A stretch of 54,767 nucleotides of DNA, from positions 1 to 54,767 of IMG/VR virus record IMGVR_UViG_3300025098_000057. The stretch is one strand, 5' to 3'. A program made the position numbers and the translations under genes. Shown here in pieces: positions 38,107-46,652 of this stretch; position 1 is the stretch's first letter; every line of letters starts with the position of its first letter. Source of the stretch: a virus. A model generated the notes under the pieces. It searched no databases. It saw nothing but the letters and a program-made list of their open reading frames with translations, and was not told the origin of the DNA.

Positions 38107-41100
38107 TTAAGGTGTGCAAGATCCACATACATCATAAGTGCTATCTAAATTTGTTCCTAATTCCGCAACTGAAGATTCGCAGTTACTAGTAATAGTAACA
38201 CATTTATTTGTTGTTGTTAACCAATCGGCTCTACCATCTCCTGGTATAAAGTCTGCCCCTGGGTTATTTAATTTAATTACGGTGCCATTTCCAATTGTAC
38301 CACATCCATGATTTGTAATTGAAACTACATAAGCATCACTAGTAGCACAATCAGTTACTATATATCTATCATTTGTAGGTATTGTACCTGCGGGGAATGT
38401 GTTATCATTTCCTTTAATTGCAGTATCCATTAGATAATCAAAATCTTCATTATCTCCTGAAGCCATTTCAGTTAAATATGTTATCGTATTATCTTGATCA
38501 AGTAAAGCAAAGTGTGAATTTATAGTAGAGACTTCAAACAATCCTGAAATTGTATTTCCACCTGGAGTTGTTGCTCCATCATATGGGTTTGAAGAACCAA
38601 TACCCTGTATTACTTGTCCAACATCAACAGCTGTCTGAATACCAAATTTAGATGGTGGAATCAATTGACCTGTTGTTGCAGCAATCATCTGTAATATATT
38701 TGCGGCATCTGCGCCAGAACTACCAGGAACAGTTAATGGGAAAAGTACAGTTGATATTCCTGCTGGATATTGAGATGATGTAAGACCTAAAGCTTGACCC
38801 CAAGAAGAATTCTGAGTTCCTGCTATAGCATCTCTATATGCATCATAATCATCTTTATATGAAGTGGATGGTTGGGTTACTGCACCTGCAAATCCTGCAG
38901 CTAATGTTGTATCATGATAAACACCATCTGAATCATTAGAAAAGACAAGCATAACAGCTTGATTCTTATATATACCCACTCCACCAGGAGTCCAAGATGT
39001 AGGTAAAACTTGAATACCTGAGTATGCACCATCTAATCCAGCACTTGCACCATTATCAACAATTGCCTTTTGATAACCAAGCCAATTTGAATTTGATGTA
39101 GGAATAATATATATCTCTCCTGTAAATCCAAATGCTGTATTCCATCTAGCTTTTAAGTCAACTAATGCATCTCTAACTTGTATTGCTTCACCAAGTGAAT
39201 ATGAATTTGTATTTATAAATGCAAAAATATCTTGATCAGTATATAACATCTTCATTCCAGCAGGAACTATTTGAATCTGAACTGTAACTGTAGCACTTGA
39301 ACAAACACCACCTACATCAGCTCTTATTTGAACTTGGAATGTATCACCATAGTTATCTGGAACTTTTTCAATAGTATTATATGTAAATACATTTTGTGAT
39401 GATGCTGATTGCGTAAGAGTTCCTCCTATAGGAGAAGTAATTATATTTATAATAGGATTACCATCTCCTAAAACATATGGTAATGTTATATTAGTTGTAT
39501 AACCATTTTCTTGACCTGCAAATACTCTAATTGTATCAGTTAATATAAACGCTGGACATTCACAACATAAAACAACTCTTTTAATACCGGTTGTTTGATC
39601 CCATCCTGCATATAAATATTGAGTTACACCTGTAGTAGCATTTACTACTTTACTAACATAAAACCAATATGATGTAGCAGGAGCTCCAGGAATAGCATAA
39701 GTTGAAGTACCACATGGTAAAAACTGTTGAGCTACTTGAACTCCAGCTGGACAGCTTCCAATAGCTAAGTCTGAATCAATACATTCACTTGGGCTTTGGA
39801 TTGTTGTAAATGAGTTAGTTGAAAAATCATATCTCCATTTTGTAGCTATACTTAGACCTGAACCACAATCTGTAATTGCTTGAACATATACAGATCCGCT
39901 AGTAATACCTGTAGCTAAAACTCTAGCACCGTCAACACCAACATCTGGAGTAGAATATGTAATATCATCTGTACTATATGAAAGTTCTATTGCTGTTTCA
40001 GCACCACTTCCCCATGCAGCTGTTAAAGAAAGATCTCCATTTACAGCCATAGATAATCCAGATAATATAGGAGAATAACAGAACCCTGCACCTCCTACAT
40101 TCGGTTCTAAAATTATATTATTTGTTCCAACATTATACGAGTATCTTGATGCAGTACCTGCAGCTAAATCACCAGTATAACCTAAGAATATATCATCTAC
40201 AGATGTTGTTGGGCTAATGGCAATATTTGATTCAACATTATTGCATGTAACTGCTAAAGCTGCAACTTCTTGTGTATCACAAATTTTTGTAACTCCACCT
40301 TGAGATACTGAAGTTACAACAGTATAAGATTGAGTTGAAAGTGCACCTGGAAATATTTGCTGCACATTTACAGGTGGATTTGTTATTGTAGCTGTTCCCA
40401 AAATATCACCTGGATTTCCTGTAACATATGCTTCAATATCATAAGTAACACCTTGACCTAAAGGATTTGTAAATCCAACTATTATCTGATTTGCTGTTGC
40501 ACTTACAGATACTGATGTTGGACATGGGATGCTTAAAGGAACTGAAATATTACTTGAGTCATTACATTGTGATGATCCATTTGAAACACAAGCATCAACT
40601 TGAACAACTAATGCTTGATATACATTTAATCCTGCTAATGAAATATTAATTCCAGAAGGTTGAGATGCTAATGAAGTTACACTTACAACTTCCGATATAG
40701 AGCTACCATTTGAATCAGTAATTGTTATTGTACTATTTTGCGTGCAATCAACATACCCTGTAGGAATAGTTGATGCAGAAAAATTAAGATTTATGGATTC
40801 AGGAATACCAGCTCCATTATTGATAATATTATATGCATAGTTGATAGTTACACCACTACATAGCTCATCACAACAATTATTTTGAATAGATGCAACAGCC
40901 GCATGTAAATCACAAATGGCAAGCCATTGATTTATATTTGATTCTGCTAGTGTTGTAGGAGTATCTACCCAACCTGTTACATTACCTAATGTACCATTGC
41001 CACTTAATTGAGGAGTTGATGCAAATAAACACTGAGCATTTATTGCTGAATTTAATAATGCAATATCACCAACTACATCTCTGAAACTACAAAATTGCGA

Positions 41101-41682
41101 CTCTAGAGCTAATACCAATGTTGATATTGGAATTGATTGTCCAGCATTTATACAAGATGATAGTACAAAAAAGTCTGACGGCTCATCTGGAGTACATGGT
41201 AATACACATTCCTCTAATACAGCAACTCTTGATTCAAGATTTGTAACGTTTTGCTCAATAATAGAAATAGTTTCTTTTATTGTACATATTTCATTTCCAA
41301 CTAAAACAGCCCAATCTGCCAACGGAAGTTCTGTTACAACATTACCTAAACTGTCTCTATAATAAAGACATTTTGGAAGAACAATATTTGTGATTGTAGT
41401 ATCCGGTGTTTCACATACCTTATCTATTAAAGCTTGAACTACTTGATCCAAGTTTGTTGGATCTGCAATTGTCAAACAGCTAGCATCTATTGCCAATACT
41501 GGATTACATTCACATGTAGCATCAATAAGTTCACAAACTTTTGTTGCTAAATTTGCAACTACATCACTGACTGTATCACCATTGCATATATCAATGCAAG
41601 GTATATCTGGACCTTGCCATACTACACAATTTGATGAAATTGGGTTACAAGGTGCTGTACTTCCGTTATTTGTAGGTATCAT
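38107..41682 (-). CDS. Large multi-domain fibre/adhesin-like protein (1191 aa)
   Basis: The N-terminal 270 residues contain five spaced amphipathic helices, each ending in Cys (C50, C90, C133, C198, C257), and a coiled coil (IKETISIIEQNVTNLESRV, about 135-153). Residues about 275-800 form several Ig/FN3-like beta-sandwich units with paired cysteines. Residues about 811-1080 (starting MKMLYTDQDIFAFINTNSYS) look like an alpha/beta domain with vWA-like features. The C-terminal 110 residues are again beta-rich and Cys-containing. This composition fits a surface-exposed fibre that binds host structures. A TTGTATATTATTATATAC element lies 18 nt upstream of the ATG. No enzymatic motif is certain. Confidence 0.62.
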   Translation of the reverse strand: MIPTNNGSTAPCNPISSNCVVWQGPDIPCIDICNGDTVSDVVANLATKVCELIDATCECNPVLAIDASCLTIADPTNLDQVVQALIDKVCETPDTTITNIVLPKCLYYRDSLGNVVTELPLADWAVLVGNEICTIKETISIIEQNVTNLESRVAVLEECVLPCTPDEPSDFFVLSSCINAGQSIPISTLVLALESQFCSFRDVVGDIALLNSAINAQCLFASTPQLSGNGTLGNVTGWVDTPTTLAESNINQWLAICDLHAAVASIQNNCCDELCSGVTINYAYNIINNGAGIPESINLNFSASTIPTGYVDCTQNSTITITDSNGSSISEVVSVTSLASQPSGINISLAGLNVYQALVVQVDACVSNGSSQCNDSSNISVPLSIPCPTSVSVSATANQIIVGFTNPLGQGVTYDIEAYVTGNPGDILGTATITNPPVNVQQIFPGALSTQSYTVVTSVSQGGVTKICDTQEVAALAVTCNNVESNIAISPTTSVDDIFLGYTGDLAAGTASRYSYNVGTNNIILEPNVGGAGFCYSPILSGLSMAVNGDLSLTAAWGSGAETAIELSYSTDDITYSTPDVGVDGARVLATGITSGSVYVQAITDCGSGLSIATKWRYDFSTNSFTTIQSPSECIDSDLAIGSCPAGVQVAQQFLPCGTSTYAIPGAPATSYWFYVSKVVNATTGVTQYLYAGWDQTTGIKRVVLCCECPAFILTDTIRVFAGQENGYTTNITLPYVLGDGNPIINIITSPIGGTLTQSASSQNVFTYNTIEKVPDNYGDTFQVQIRADVGGVCSSATVTVQIQIVPAGMKMLYTDQDIFAFINTNSYSLGEAIQVRDALVDLKARWNTAFGFTGEIYIIPTSNSNWLGYQKAIVDNGASAGLDGAYSGIQVLPTSWTPGGVGIYKNQAVMLVFSNDSDGVYHDTTLAAGFAGAVTQPSTSYKDDYDAYRDAIAGTQNSSWGQALGLTSSQYPAGISTVLFPLTVPGSSGADAANILQMIAATTGQLIPPSKFGIQTAVDVGQVIQGIGSSNPYDGATTPGGNTISGLFEVSTINSHFALLDQDNTITYLTEMASGDNEDFDYLMDTAIKGNDNTFPAGTIPTNDRYIVTDCATSDAYVVSITNHGCGTIGNGTVIKLNNPGADFIPGDGRADWLTTTNKCVTITSNCESSVAELGTNLDSTYDVCGSCTP

Positions 41683-41700
41683 AAATTTATTTTTTACACT

Positions 41701-41720
41701 CAGTATATAATAATATACAA
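41701..41720 (-). promoter_or_regulatory. Candidate late promoter element (TTGTATATTATTATATACTG)
   Basis: The minus strand carries the recurrent TGTATATTAT core with inverted arms GTATAT/ATATAC, 18 nt before the 1191-aa gene ATG and 16 nt after the stop of the 88-aa gene. Confidence 0.5.
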
Positions 41721-41736
41721 TTTTTTTAATTATCTA

Positions 41737-42003
41737 TCAAGCTTCTTCTGGTGGCACAGGTAACCCTGTTTCACAATCTATTATCTGTATTGTTAACCCT
41801 GTAGAAGGTGTTAAAACTTTATTTTCTAAATCTTGCCAATCACACAAGTATTTCTTCCTTATAATTGAATCATCGTCTGTAAGACAACAACTGCTTATAC
41901 CAAACTTCTTTGATCTAAAGTCTCTCCACATTGCATCTGCAAATTTGGTCTCAATCTGTATTTTTTTTACATCATCTGCCATTGACAATATTGTTTCGGG
42001 CAT
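41737..42003 (-). CDS. Small protein of unknown function (88 aa)
   Basis: This gene overlaps the end of the upstream 60-aa gene by 32 nt. An internal ATG at 41982 (MADDVKKIQIETKF) would shorten the overlap to 11 nt and cannot be excluded as the true start. The protein has a helical N-terminal part (FADAMWRDFRSKKFG), a CC pair (SSCCLTDDD) and a short beta/Pro-rich C-terminus (IQIIDCETGLPVPPEEA). I do not recognise it. Its place between Cys-containing virion-type genes and the big fibre gene suggests a minor tail component. The stop is TGA. Confidence 0.55.
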   Translation of the reverse strand: MPETILSMADDVKKIQIETKFADAMWRDFRSKKFGISSCCLTDDDSIIRKKYLCDWQDLENKVLTPSTGLTIQIIDCETGLPVPPEEA

Positions 42004-42154
42004 TATTTAATTTTTTTGTTAAAGGATCTGAATTGCTTGCCCCTATCTTATTATTATAAGTTGTTAAGCAAGTTTTATGGACAATTGATCCATCTTTAGC
42101 TTTTGCCTTTTGACAACCGCAACTAAATCCTTTACTACATTCTTTGCACGCCAT
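41972..42154 (-). CDS. Small Cys-rich (zinc-binding-like) protein, 60 aa
   Basis: MACKECSKGFSCGCQKAKAK places cysteines at positions 3, 6, 12, 14, with another at 29, like a compact zinc-binding knuckle. The remainder is basic and Asn-rich. The beginning resembles that of the 183-aa Cys-rich protein at 37536-38087. The start is preceded by AAAAACCAACAAAA, a leader shared with the 429-aa gene, which supports the ATG at 42154. It ends in TGA inside the next gene. Function unknown. Confidence 0.55.
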   Translation of the reverse strand: MACKECSKGFSCGCQKAKAKDGSIVHKTCLTTYNNKIGASNSDPLTKKLNNARNNIVNGR

Positions 42155-42174
42155 TTTTGTTGGTTTTTACTGGT

Positions 42175-42726
42175 TTAACAATTAGAATATAAACATGATA
42201 TTTTTTGCAGTTCTTTTAATGCATAATTATATATATCCATACCTTGATTAGGTGAACTACAATACTCAACTCTTGCTATTGCAGCATCAATAAGAGTTCT
42301 TAAATAGTACATTTTAGAAACAAGCTCTCTTTGATCATAATCAGGAGGGCAAGTTTTTAAATCAATATCACAAAGTATTTTAAAATACAATGTTAAAATT
42401 TTAGAAACTCTTAGATGATTATACTCAACATAAACCTTATCATTAGGTGATACGCTATATTTTATAACATAAACCCCATCTGGTAGAGCTGCATTTTTAT
42501 TTGCACAATCTACAGTTTGCAATCCTAAATCACAAGCTGTAATATTTAAGTTAAAATTCTGCGTAACAGAAATAAGTGCAGGACTATTAAAACCGGGTGT
42601 TGTTATTAAAAGTTCTGGACAATCAACAGGTAACAACTCAGTATATTGACTTGTGTCATTTATTGAAAGAATTTCGCAATTTGCTACCGTTGGAACTTCT
42701 AAACTCAGAATATGCTTATCAGCCAT
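42175..42726 (-). CDS. Structural protein of unknown role (183 aa)
   Basis: The N-terminal two thirds are beta-rich (HILSLEVPTVANCEIL, LPDGVYVIKYSVSPNDKVYVE) and the C-terminal third is helical (VSKMYYLRTLIDAAIARVEYC and YNYALKELQKISCLYSNC), with several cysteines near the end. This two-part layout is common in small tail or connector proteins. It is the first gene after a strong terminator and a TTTGTATATTATTA element, and is followed by the 60-aa and 88-aa genes, so the three probably form one short transcript. I do not recognise a named family. Confidence 0.55.
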   Translation of the reverse strand: MADKHILSLEVPTVANCEILSINDTSQYTELLPVDCPELLITTPGFNSPALISVTQNFNLNITACDLGLQTVDCANKNAALPDGVYVIKYSVSPNDKVYVEYNHLRVSKILTLYFKILCDIDLKTCPPDYDQRELVSKMYYLRTLIDAAIARVEYCSSPNQGMDIYNYALKELQKISCLYSNC

Positions 42727-42750
42727 TTATAAAATTATTAGAGTATATAT

Positions 42751-42764
42751 TAATAATATACAAA
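42751..42764 (-). promoter_or_regulatory. Candidate late promoter element (TTTGTATATTATTA)
   Basis: The minus strand reads TTTTTTTGTATATTATTA followed by ATATATAC, 24 nt upstream of the ATG at 42726. It directly follows the terminator of the previous gene, as expected for a promoter restarting transcription. Confidence 0.52.
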
Positions 42765-42776
42765 AAAAGTTTAACT

Positions 42777-42809
42777 AAAAAAAGAAAGGCGAGTATAAAC
42801 CCGCCCTTC
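42777..42809 (-). terminator. Strong rho-independent terminator after the 407-aa gene
   Basis: On the minus strand a 10-bp stem (GAAGGGCGGG / CTCGCCTTTC, two G-T pairs) with loop TTTATA is followed by seven T residues. It lies 23 nt past the TAA stop of the 407-aa gene. Confidence 0.9.
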
Positions 42810-42832
42810 CTTTCAATTAATTATTTAATTAA

Positions 42833-44056
42833 TTACTGTAGTGTATCAAAAGCAACACCAGATAATGTTGATAATGCAGCCATCATATTATCTAGCTCAG
42901 TGATTACGGCAGTATCCGTACACTTTACAAAGATTTGATATAAATACTGATCATTATCAAATGTTCCAGATGGATTGTTAAATCTTGGAACACTGTGTTG
43001 AATGTAATATACTTGATATAAAGCATCTCTATCTACAGATCCAATAACTGCTTCAGAACCTTCAATCTCACGGATACGTGCTGAATCAGCTGAACCTTGA
43101 TTAAATGGAGACTGCATGTAACGGTCAGTTAAGATAAGATCGCGAAGAACTTTCTCACCTAATGTTTCAGGCATTTGTCCTGGTTTTGAATTAGCAACAC
43201 CACAATCATTACATGGGTTACCAGTTTCGTCTAATACAGAAAGAATTACTGTTACAGGCTCTTTTCCGTAGAAATCTCTAGTATCAAAAGAACAATCACC
43301 AAACTTAGTATCTACATAAGCACCAACTACGTTTGCAGTTACACTTGTAATACCATCAGCAACAGGGTCAGTAACAGCAGTAAATCCACCAGTACCATTA
43401 ACAACTTCATCAATTGTCCAAGTACCTGCGTTAGTACCACCAGCTTGTTCAATTTCAGAAGCACCAGCTGCAACAAAAGGAGCAACGATTGGATCAGCTA
43501 AAAGCATTTGGATTGCAGCAGCAAGAGCTACAGTAGGATCAAGAAACTCTTGTCCTTCAACACAACATACACCACTAAGATCACCACCATTAGCAGCAGC
43601 ATCACCAGAACTATCACCAATAGCATAAGCATTGTGATTCAAGAAACGTAGTGCTGGAGAACCTTTAACATCCATTCTTACAAATAGATTCTCTCCACAT
43701 GGAGCACATGTAGGTCCAACAGCAATAGAAGCAGCAGGTTGTGAGGCCTCATTACATGTAGACTTAGCAAGTCTTGAAATGTACTTTGAATTGATAGCTT
43801 TTCCTTTTACAGATTCAGCATAACCACCATGTCCAGGGTTGTTACCAATATTATCATTTGTACGAATACTACCTTGACATAAAACTAAATGTTTTTCAGT
43901 AGATGTACCTAATGCAGCAGTAGCAATTGATTCCCAATTACTTTCTCCTACAATTGCAACTTCTTTTGAGGGCAATGCCGAAGTTGCTGTACCTCCCGCT
44001 GTGTCATAAGAGCCAGCTAGGAAGCTTTTACAAAAAGCATGATTAAAATAAGCCAT
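42833..44056 (-). CDS. Abundant-type structural protein, possibly auxiliary capsid or tail protein (407 aa)
   Basis: The protein is Ala/Gly/Thr-rich with balanced charge, no signal peptide and no membrane helix, as for a soluble virion building block. Cysteines are concentrated in three places (TCAPCGENL, GVCCVEGQEF, CNDCGVANS). The C-terminus contains a helix-rich end (ITELDNMMAALSTLSGVAF). It has its own upstream candidate promoter, a 6-bp operator-like inverted repeat and a strong terminator, so it is a single-gene unit like many highly expressed structural genes. Its place between head and ring genes allows an auxiliary capsid protein or a tail component; I cannot decide which. Confidence 0.55.
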   Translation of the reverse strand: MAYFNHAFCKSFLAGSYDTAGGTATSALPSKEVAIVGESNWESIATAALGTSTEKHLVLCQGSIRTNDNIGNNPGHGGYAESVKGKAINSKYISRLAKSTCNEASQPAASIAVGPTCAPCGENLFVRMDVKGSPALRFLNHNAYAIGDSSGDAAANGGDLSGVCCVEGQEFLDPTVALAAAIQMLLADPIVAPFVAAGASEIEQAGGTNAGTWTIDEVVNGTGGFTAVTDPVADGITSVTANVVGAYVDTKFGDCSFDTRDFYGKEPVTVILSVLDETGNPCNDCGVANSKPGQMPETLGEKVLRDLILTDRYMQSPFNQGSADSARIREIEGSEAVIGSVDRDALYQVYYIQHSVPRFNNPSGTFDNDQYLYQIFVKCTDTAVITELDNMMAALSTLSGVAFDTLQ

Positions 44057-44087
44057 AATTTGTTGTTTAAAATATAAATAAAAAATG

Positions 44088-44104
44088 TGTAACGTTGTGT
44101 TACA
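44088..44104. promoter_or_regulatory. Operator-like inverted repeat next to candidate promoter
   Basis: tgtaac-gttgt-gttaca forms a 6-bp inverted repeat that overlaps the downstream end of the TTTTGTATATTATAAT element before the 407-aa gene. It could be a repressor site or a short leader hairpin. Confidence 0.35.
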
Positions 44105-44119
44105 TTATAATATACAAAA
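44101..44119 (-). promoter_or_regulatory. Candidate late promoter element (TTTTGTATATTATAATGTA)
   Basis: This is the fullest copy of the recurrent element, 44 nt upstream of the ATG of the 407-aa gene and 22 nt past the stop of the 235-aa gene. Confidence 0.52.
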
Positions 44120-44141
44120 TTTTTAATTAACTACAAACTAA

Positions 44142-44849
44142 TTAATTAGATCTTTCAGCAGCTTGCTGTTCTCTATTCATTTGATTATAGTTATCTATGT
44201 CACCTGCAATAATAGCAGCTGCCTCATCAAGTATAAGTTCTACAATATCATCTTTGAATTCTGATTCAACATCAGCTGCTGCAACAATACCTGTATATGG
44301 ATTAACTACACCCGTAAACTCTATATAAGTGGGTCTTTTATAATAGGTAAGTATTGGATCTACTATATCAAAATCCTTCTTTCTATAAATACGTATTTTA
44401 TTATCTAGTATTGTACAAAATGTTTCACCCCATTCAAAACTTGGATTTCTTAAAGGATCTCTTAATATTAAGTTTACATTTGCTTCTTCAGCTAAATATA
44501 CTTGCATAGGCCTTGGATCAGGACAACACTCATCTTTTGAAAAAGCAGTTACCTTTTTATACTCCATATAATCCTCAATAGGAAAATTAGTAGTTTCAAA
44601 ATAAGTATCCGTTTGTATACCTGTTAAAACAAGCTCTCTAAGCAAGACTTGCATATCATCAATTCTTCTCTTAGAGAACTCATCACCTTCTTTATATACG
44701 TTTCCTCCGTGCAACTGTCTTCTAGACCACTCAACAGCAGCTTTATTAAAAGCTTCTATTACTTGCCAATTTTCTATATTATCATAGTCATTGCTAGATA
44801 ACTTATTTAACCTCTGCTGAAGTTTAATCTTTAACGTTGCATTATTCAT
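44142..44849 (-). CDS. Ring/tail-adaptor protein (235 aa)
   Basis: N-terminal helices (LKIKLQQRLNKLSSNDYDNI, then QVIEAFNKAAVEWSRRQLHG) are followed by a beta-rich middle (KIRIYRKKDFDIVDPILTYY, KRPTYIEF) and a C-terminal helical tail (EFKDDIVELILDEAAAIIAG). This is the usual plan of phage head-tail adaptors and of crAss ring proteins, where a YKRP-like strand is common. It lies 3 nt downstream of the 337-aa gene and is the last gene before the candidate promoter of the 407-aa gene. Assignment as a ring protein is by fold pattern and context. Confidence 0.6.
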   Translation of the reverse strand: MNNATLKIKLQQRLNKLSSNDYDNIENWQVIEAFNKAAVEWSRRQLHGGNVYKEGDEFSKRRIDDMQVLLRELVLTGIQTDTYFETTNFPIEDYMEYKKVTAFSKDECCPDPRPMQVYLAEEANVNLILRDPLRNPSFEWGETFCTILDNKIRIYRKKDFDIVDPILTYYKRPTYIEFTGVVNPYTGIVAAADVESEFKDDIVELILDEAAAIIAGDIDNYNQMNREQQAAERSN

Positions 44850-44852
44850 CTC

Positions 44853-45866
44853 TTATTTCCAATAAGGTTCAACTTTATCCATTAATGATTTTAATAAATC
44901 ATCATGTTCCGGGTTCTTTAAGAATGTAACAACTTCTGCGGGAACTTTACCTAGTTTAACTCCGCTATCTAAAGTTTCAATCCATCCTGATGGTTTTGGT
45001 GTAATAAATCTATAAAACATAGAATCTTTTACTAATGCTCTAATTTTAAGATCTTCCATCTTAGATTTAGAGGCATTTAAAAAGCTTTCAGCAGCTCTCA
45101 TTCTGTTAGATTCAGTTCCTTCACCAGAAATAAACATATCCATATTTTCATATATAATATCTTTTGGTGTAGATTTAGTATACTGAACACTATCTGCATC
45201 TACAACTTTTGCTACATACATTAATTTGCTTAAGTTTTTATCAAACATTTTTTCAAGCTCAACTAACGCTCTGTTGCGCATTTTTGTATACTCAGTTCTT
45301 GTAGAAATTGTTTCTTCTAACTGATCTAAATAAAACTTCTTTGGATTTGGTGAAGTCTTTGCTTCCTTTAATGATTTAGATATCATAGAAAATCCACCTG
45401 CTTCAATTGCACATAGCTTAATTCTATCATAAGGATCTTTTGCGGGATCAAGATAAACAGGATCATTTCCACAGCGCATGCTTATTCTTGACCAGAACTT
45501 ATCATTATCTGGCTTAAGTAATGTTACTTTATTCCAAAACTCTTTGTCTTCAGGATCAATCATATTAGAAGCAAGCTCTCTCTCTAATTCAGAAACAATT
45601 CTTCTAATTTCTTTAATTTTTAACTCTCTATCGCCAGGAGCTAAACGTTTTACTTCTGGTGCAAATTCATTAAGTCCTGTTATAAATCTTTTTACTCCGT
45701 TTAATTCTAAACAAGCTAGGTTTTCTTCATGCCATACACCTTCGTGTAATGCCATACCATAATGCTCTAATCCCATATTTTGTCTGTCTTGATTAAAATA
45801 AGGGCGTACAGCAATTGTTTGGTTTTTTCCTTGCTGATACTTTTCTACAATTGTGTATTCTTCCAT
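44853..45866 (-). CDS. Phage protein of unknown function, mainly helical (337 aa)
   Basis: After a short beta-rich N-terminus (EEYTIVEKYQQGKNQTIAVR) the protein contains long charged helices, for example REIKEIRRIVSELERELASN-like sequence around residues 80-105 and RMRAAESFLNASKSKMEDLK near 250-275. The C-terminus contains KPSGWIETLDSGVKLGKVPA. No enzyme motif or membrane segment is visible. The ATG is preceded by an A-rich leader (AAAACCAAAAAACAA) and by the complex inverted-repeat region. It is co-transcribed with the 235-aa ring-type gene, so a role in connector or capsid assembly is likely but unproven. Confidence 0.55.
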   Translation of the reverse strand: MEEYTIVEKYQQGKNQTIAVRPYFNQDRQNMGLEHYGMALHEGVWHEENLACLELNGVKRFITGLNEFAPEVKRLAPGDRELKIKEIRRIVSELERELASNMIDPEDKEFWNKVTLLKPDNDKFWSRISMRCGNDPVYLDPAKDPYDRIKLCAIEAGGFSMISKSLKEAKTSPNPKKFYLDQLEETISTRTEYTKMRNRALVELEKMFDKNLSKLMYVAKVVDADSVQYTKSTPKDIIYENMDMFISGEGTESNRMRAAESFLNASKSKMEDLKIRALVKDSMFYRFITPKPSGWIETLDSGVKLGKVPAEVVTFLKNPEHDDLLKSLMDKVEPYWK

Positions 45867-45897
45867 TTGTTTTTTGGTTTTTGTAAATTATTAATTG

Positions 45898-45981
45898 TTA
45901 CTCAAAAGTACATAATTATGTACACTTATTAATTAATATTTCTAATGCCGGTAATTAAACCGGCAATAGTTATTTGAGTAA
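45898..45981. other. Nested inverted-repeat (cruciform / three-way-junction-like) regulatory region
   Basis: A 9-bp inverted repeat (TTACTCAAA at 45898-45906, TTTGAGTAA at 45973-45981) encloses a perfect 16-bp palindrome gtacataattatgtac (45908-45923) and a hairpin tgccggtaattaaaccggca (45946-45965). On the minus strand TACTTTTG, matching the Bacteroidota -7 pattern TAnnTTTG, overlaps the palindrome edge. The region fills the gap between the 219-aa and 337-aa genes and may terminate, re-initiate or process the transcript. Confidence 0.6.
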
Positions 45982-46641
45982 TTATAAATCTTCGTACTTC
46001 TTATCTGTCTTTTGAACAGGTGAAGCCATTTTTTTATCTGCGCCAAACCTAGATTCTAAAAGTCTATCTCCATATGTAAAAGTCTTAGAGAATTTAGTTT
46101 CAAGAGCCTGTTTAAGCCCTTTCACTTTTACAATTCTTCTATCTAACTCTTGCTGAACCTTTTTGTCCACCGTCTCATCCTCTCTAAAAAGTCTGATGCT
46201 AAAAGATATTTTGTATAACTCCACAAAATTTTTATAATATTTGGGAGATTCTACTTTTTTATCTTCTGTTATCTCTTCACATCTTTTCTTTGCCACATCT
46301 TCAGTAATTTCAGCTGCTGCTCTTACATCGTCTGTGAACGCTGCATTTAATCTTACAGCCTTTGCTTGTTCTTCTCTTACTTTATATTCTTCACAGTTAA
46401 ACTCTTTTAACCTACCAAGTGAAGTATCTGCAACATTCTGAGTAATATATTTCTTATCAAGTGCTTCTGTTACCGAAACTTTCTCACCAGCTATTGTAAC
46501 ACCTGCTTCTTGTGGAGCTTTGTAAGGTGATTCTACATAAGCTCTTTTATCAAACGTTACCCCAGCTGTTGCATTAAAAGATAATGCCTGAACTCTGTCA
46601 TCTCTAAGCGCTGCTTCTTTTGCGTATATTTCTTCTGCCAT
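45982..46641 (-). CDS. Structural or scaffold-type protein of unknown role (219 aa)
   Basis: The protein is Glu/Lys-rich and predominantly helical. Its N-terminus is MAEEIYAKEAALRDDRVQAL, the middle has alternating acidic/basic helices (VREEQAKAVRLNAAF, EDVAKKRCEEITEDKK) and the C-terminus ends KKMASPVQKTDKKYEDL. No catalytic motif, signal peptide or membrane helix is visible. It lies 11 nt after the 214-aa gene in the block following the major capsid gene, which favours a minor head or connector component. I do not recognise a family. Confidence 0.55.
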   Translation of the reverse strand: MAEEIYAKEAALRDDRVQALSFNATAGVTFDKRAYVESPYKAPQEAGVTIAGEKVSVTEALDKKYITQNVADTSLGRLKEFNCEEYKVREEQAKAVRLNAAFTDDVRAAAEITEDVAKKRCEEITEDKKVESPKYYKNFVELYKISFSIRLFREDETVDKKVQQELDRRIVKVKGLKQALETKFSKTFTYGDRLLESRFGADKKMASPVQKTDKKYEDL

Positions 46642-46652
46642 GATTTCTATTT

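Noticed and set aside
38107-41682. Diversity-generating retroelement acting on the fibre gene
   Set aside because: I saw no reverse transcriptase gene and no template/variable repeat pair in the window.
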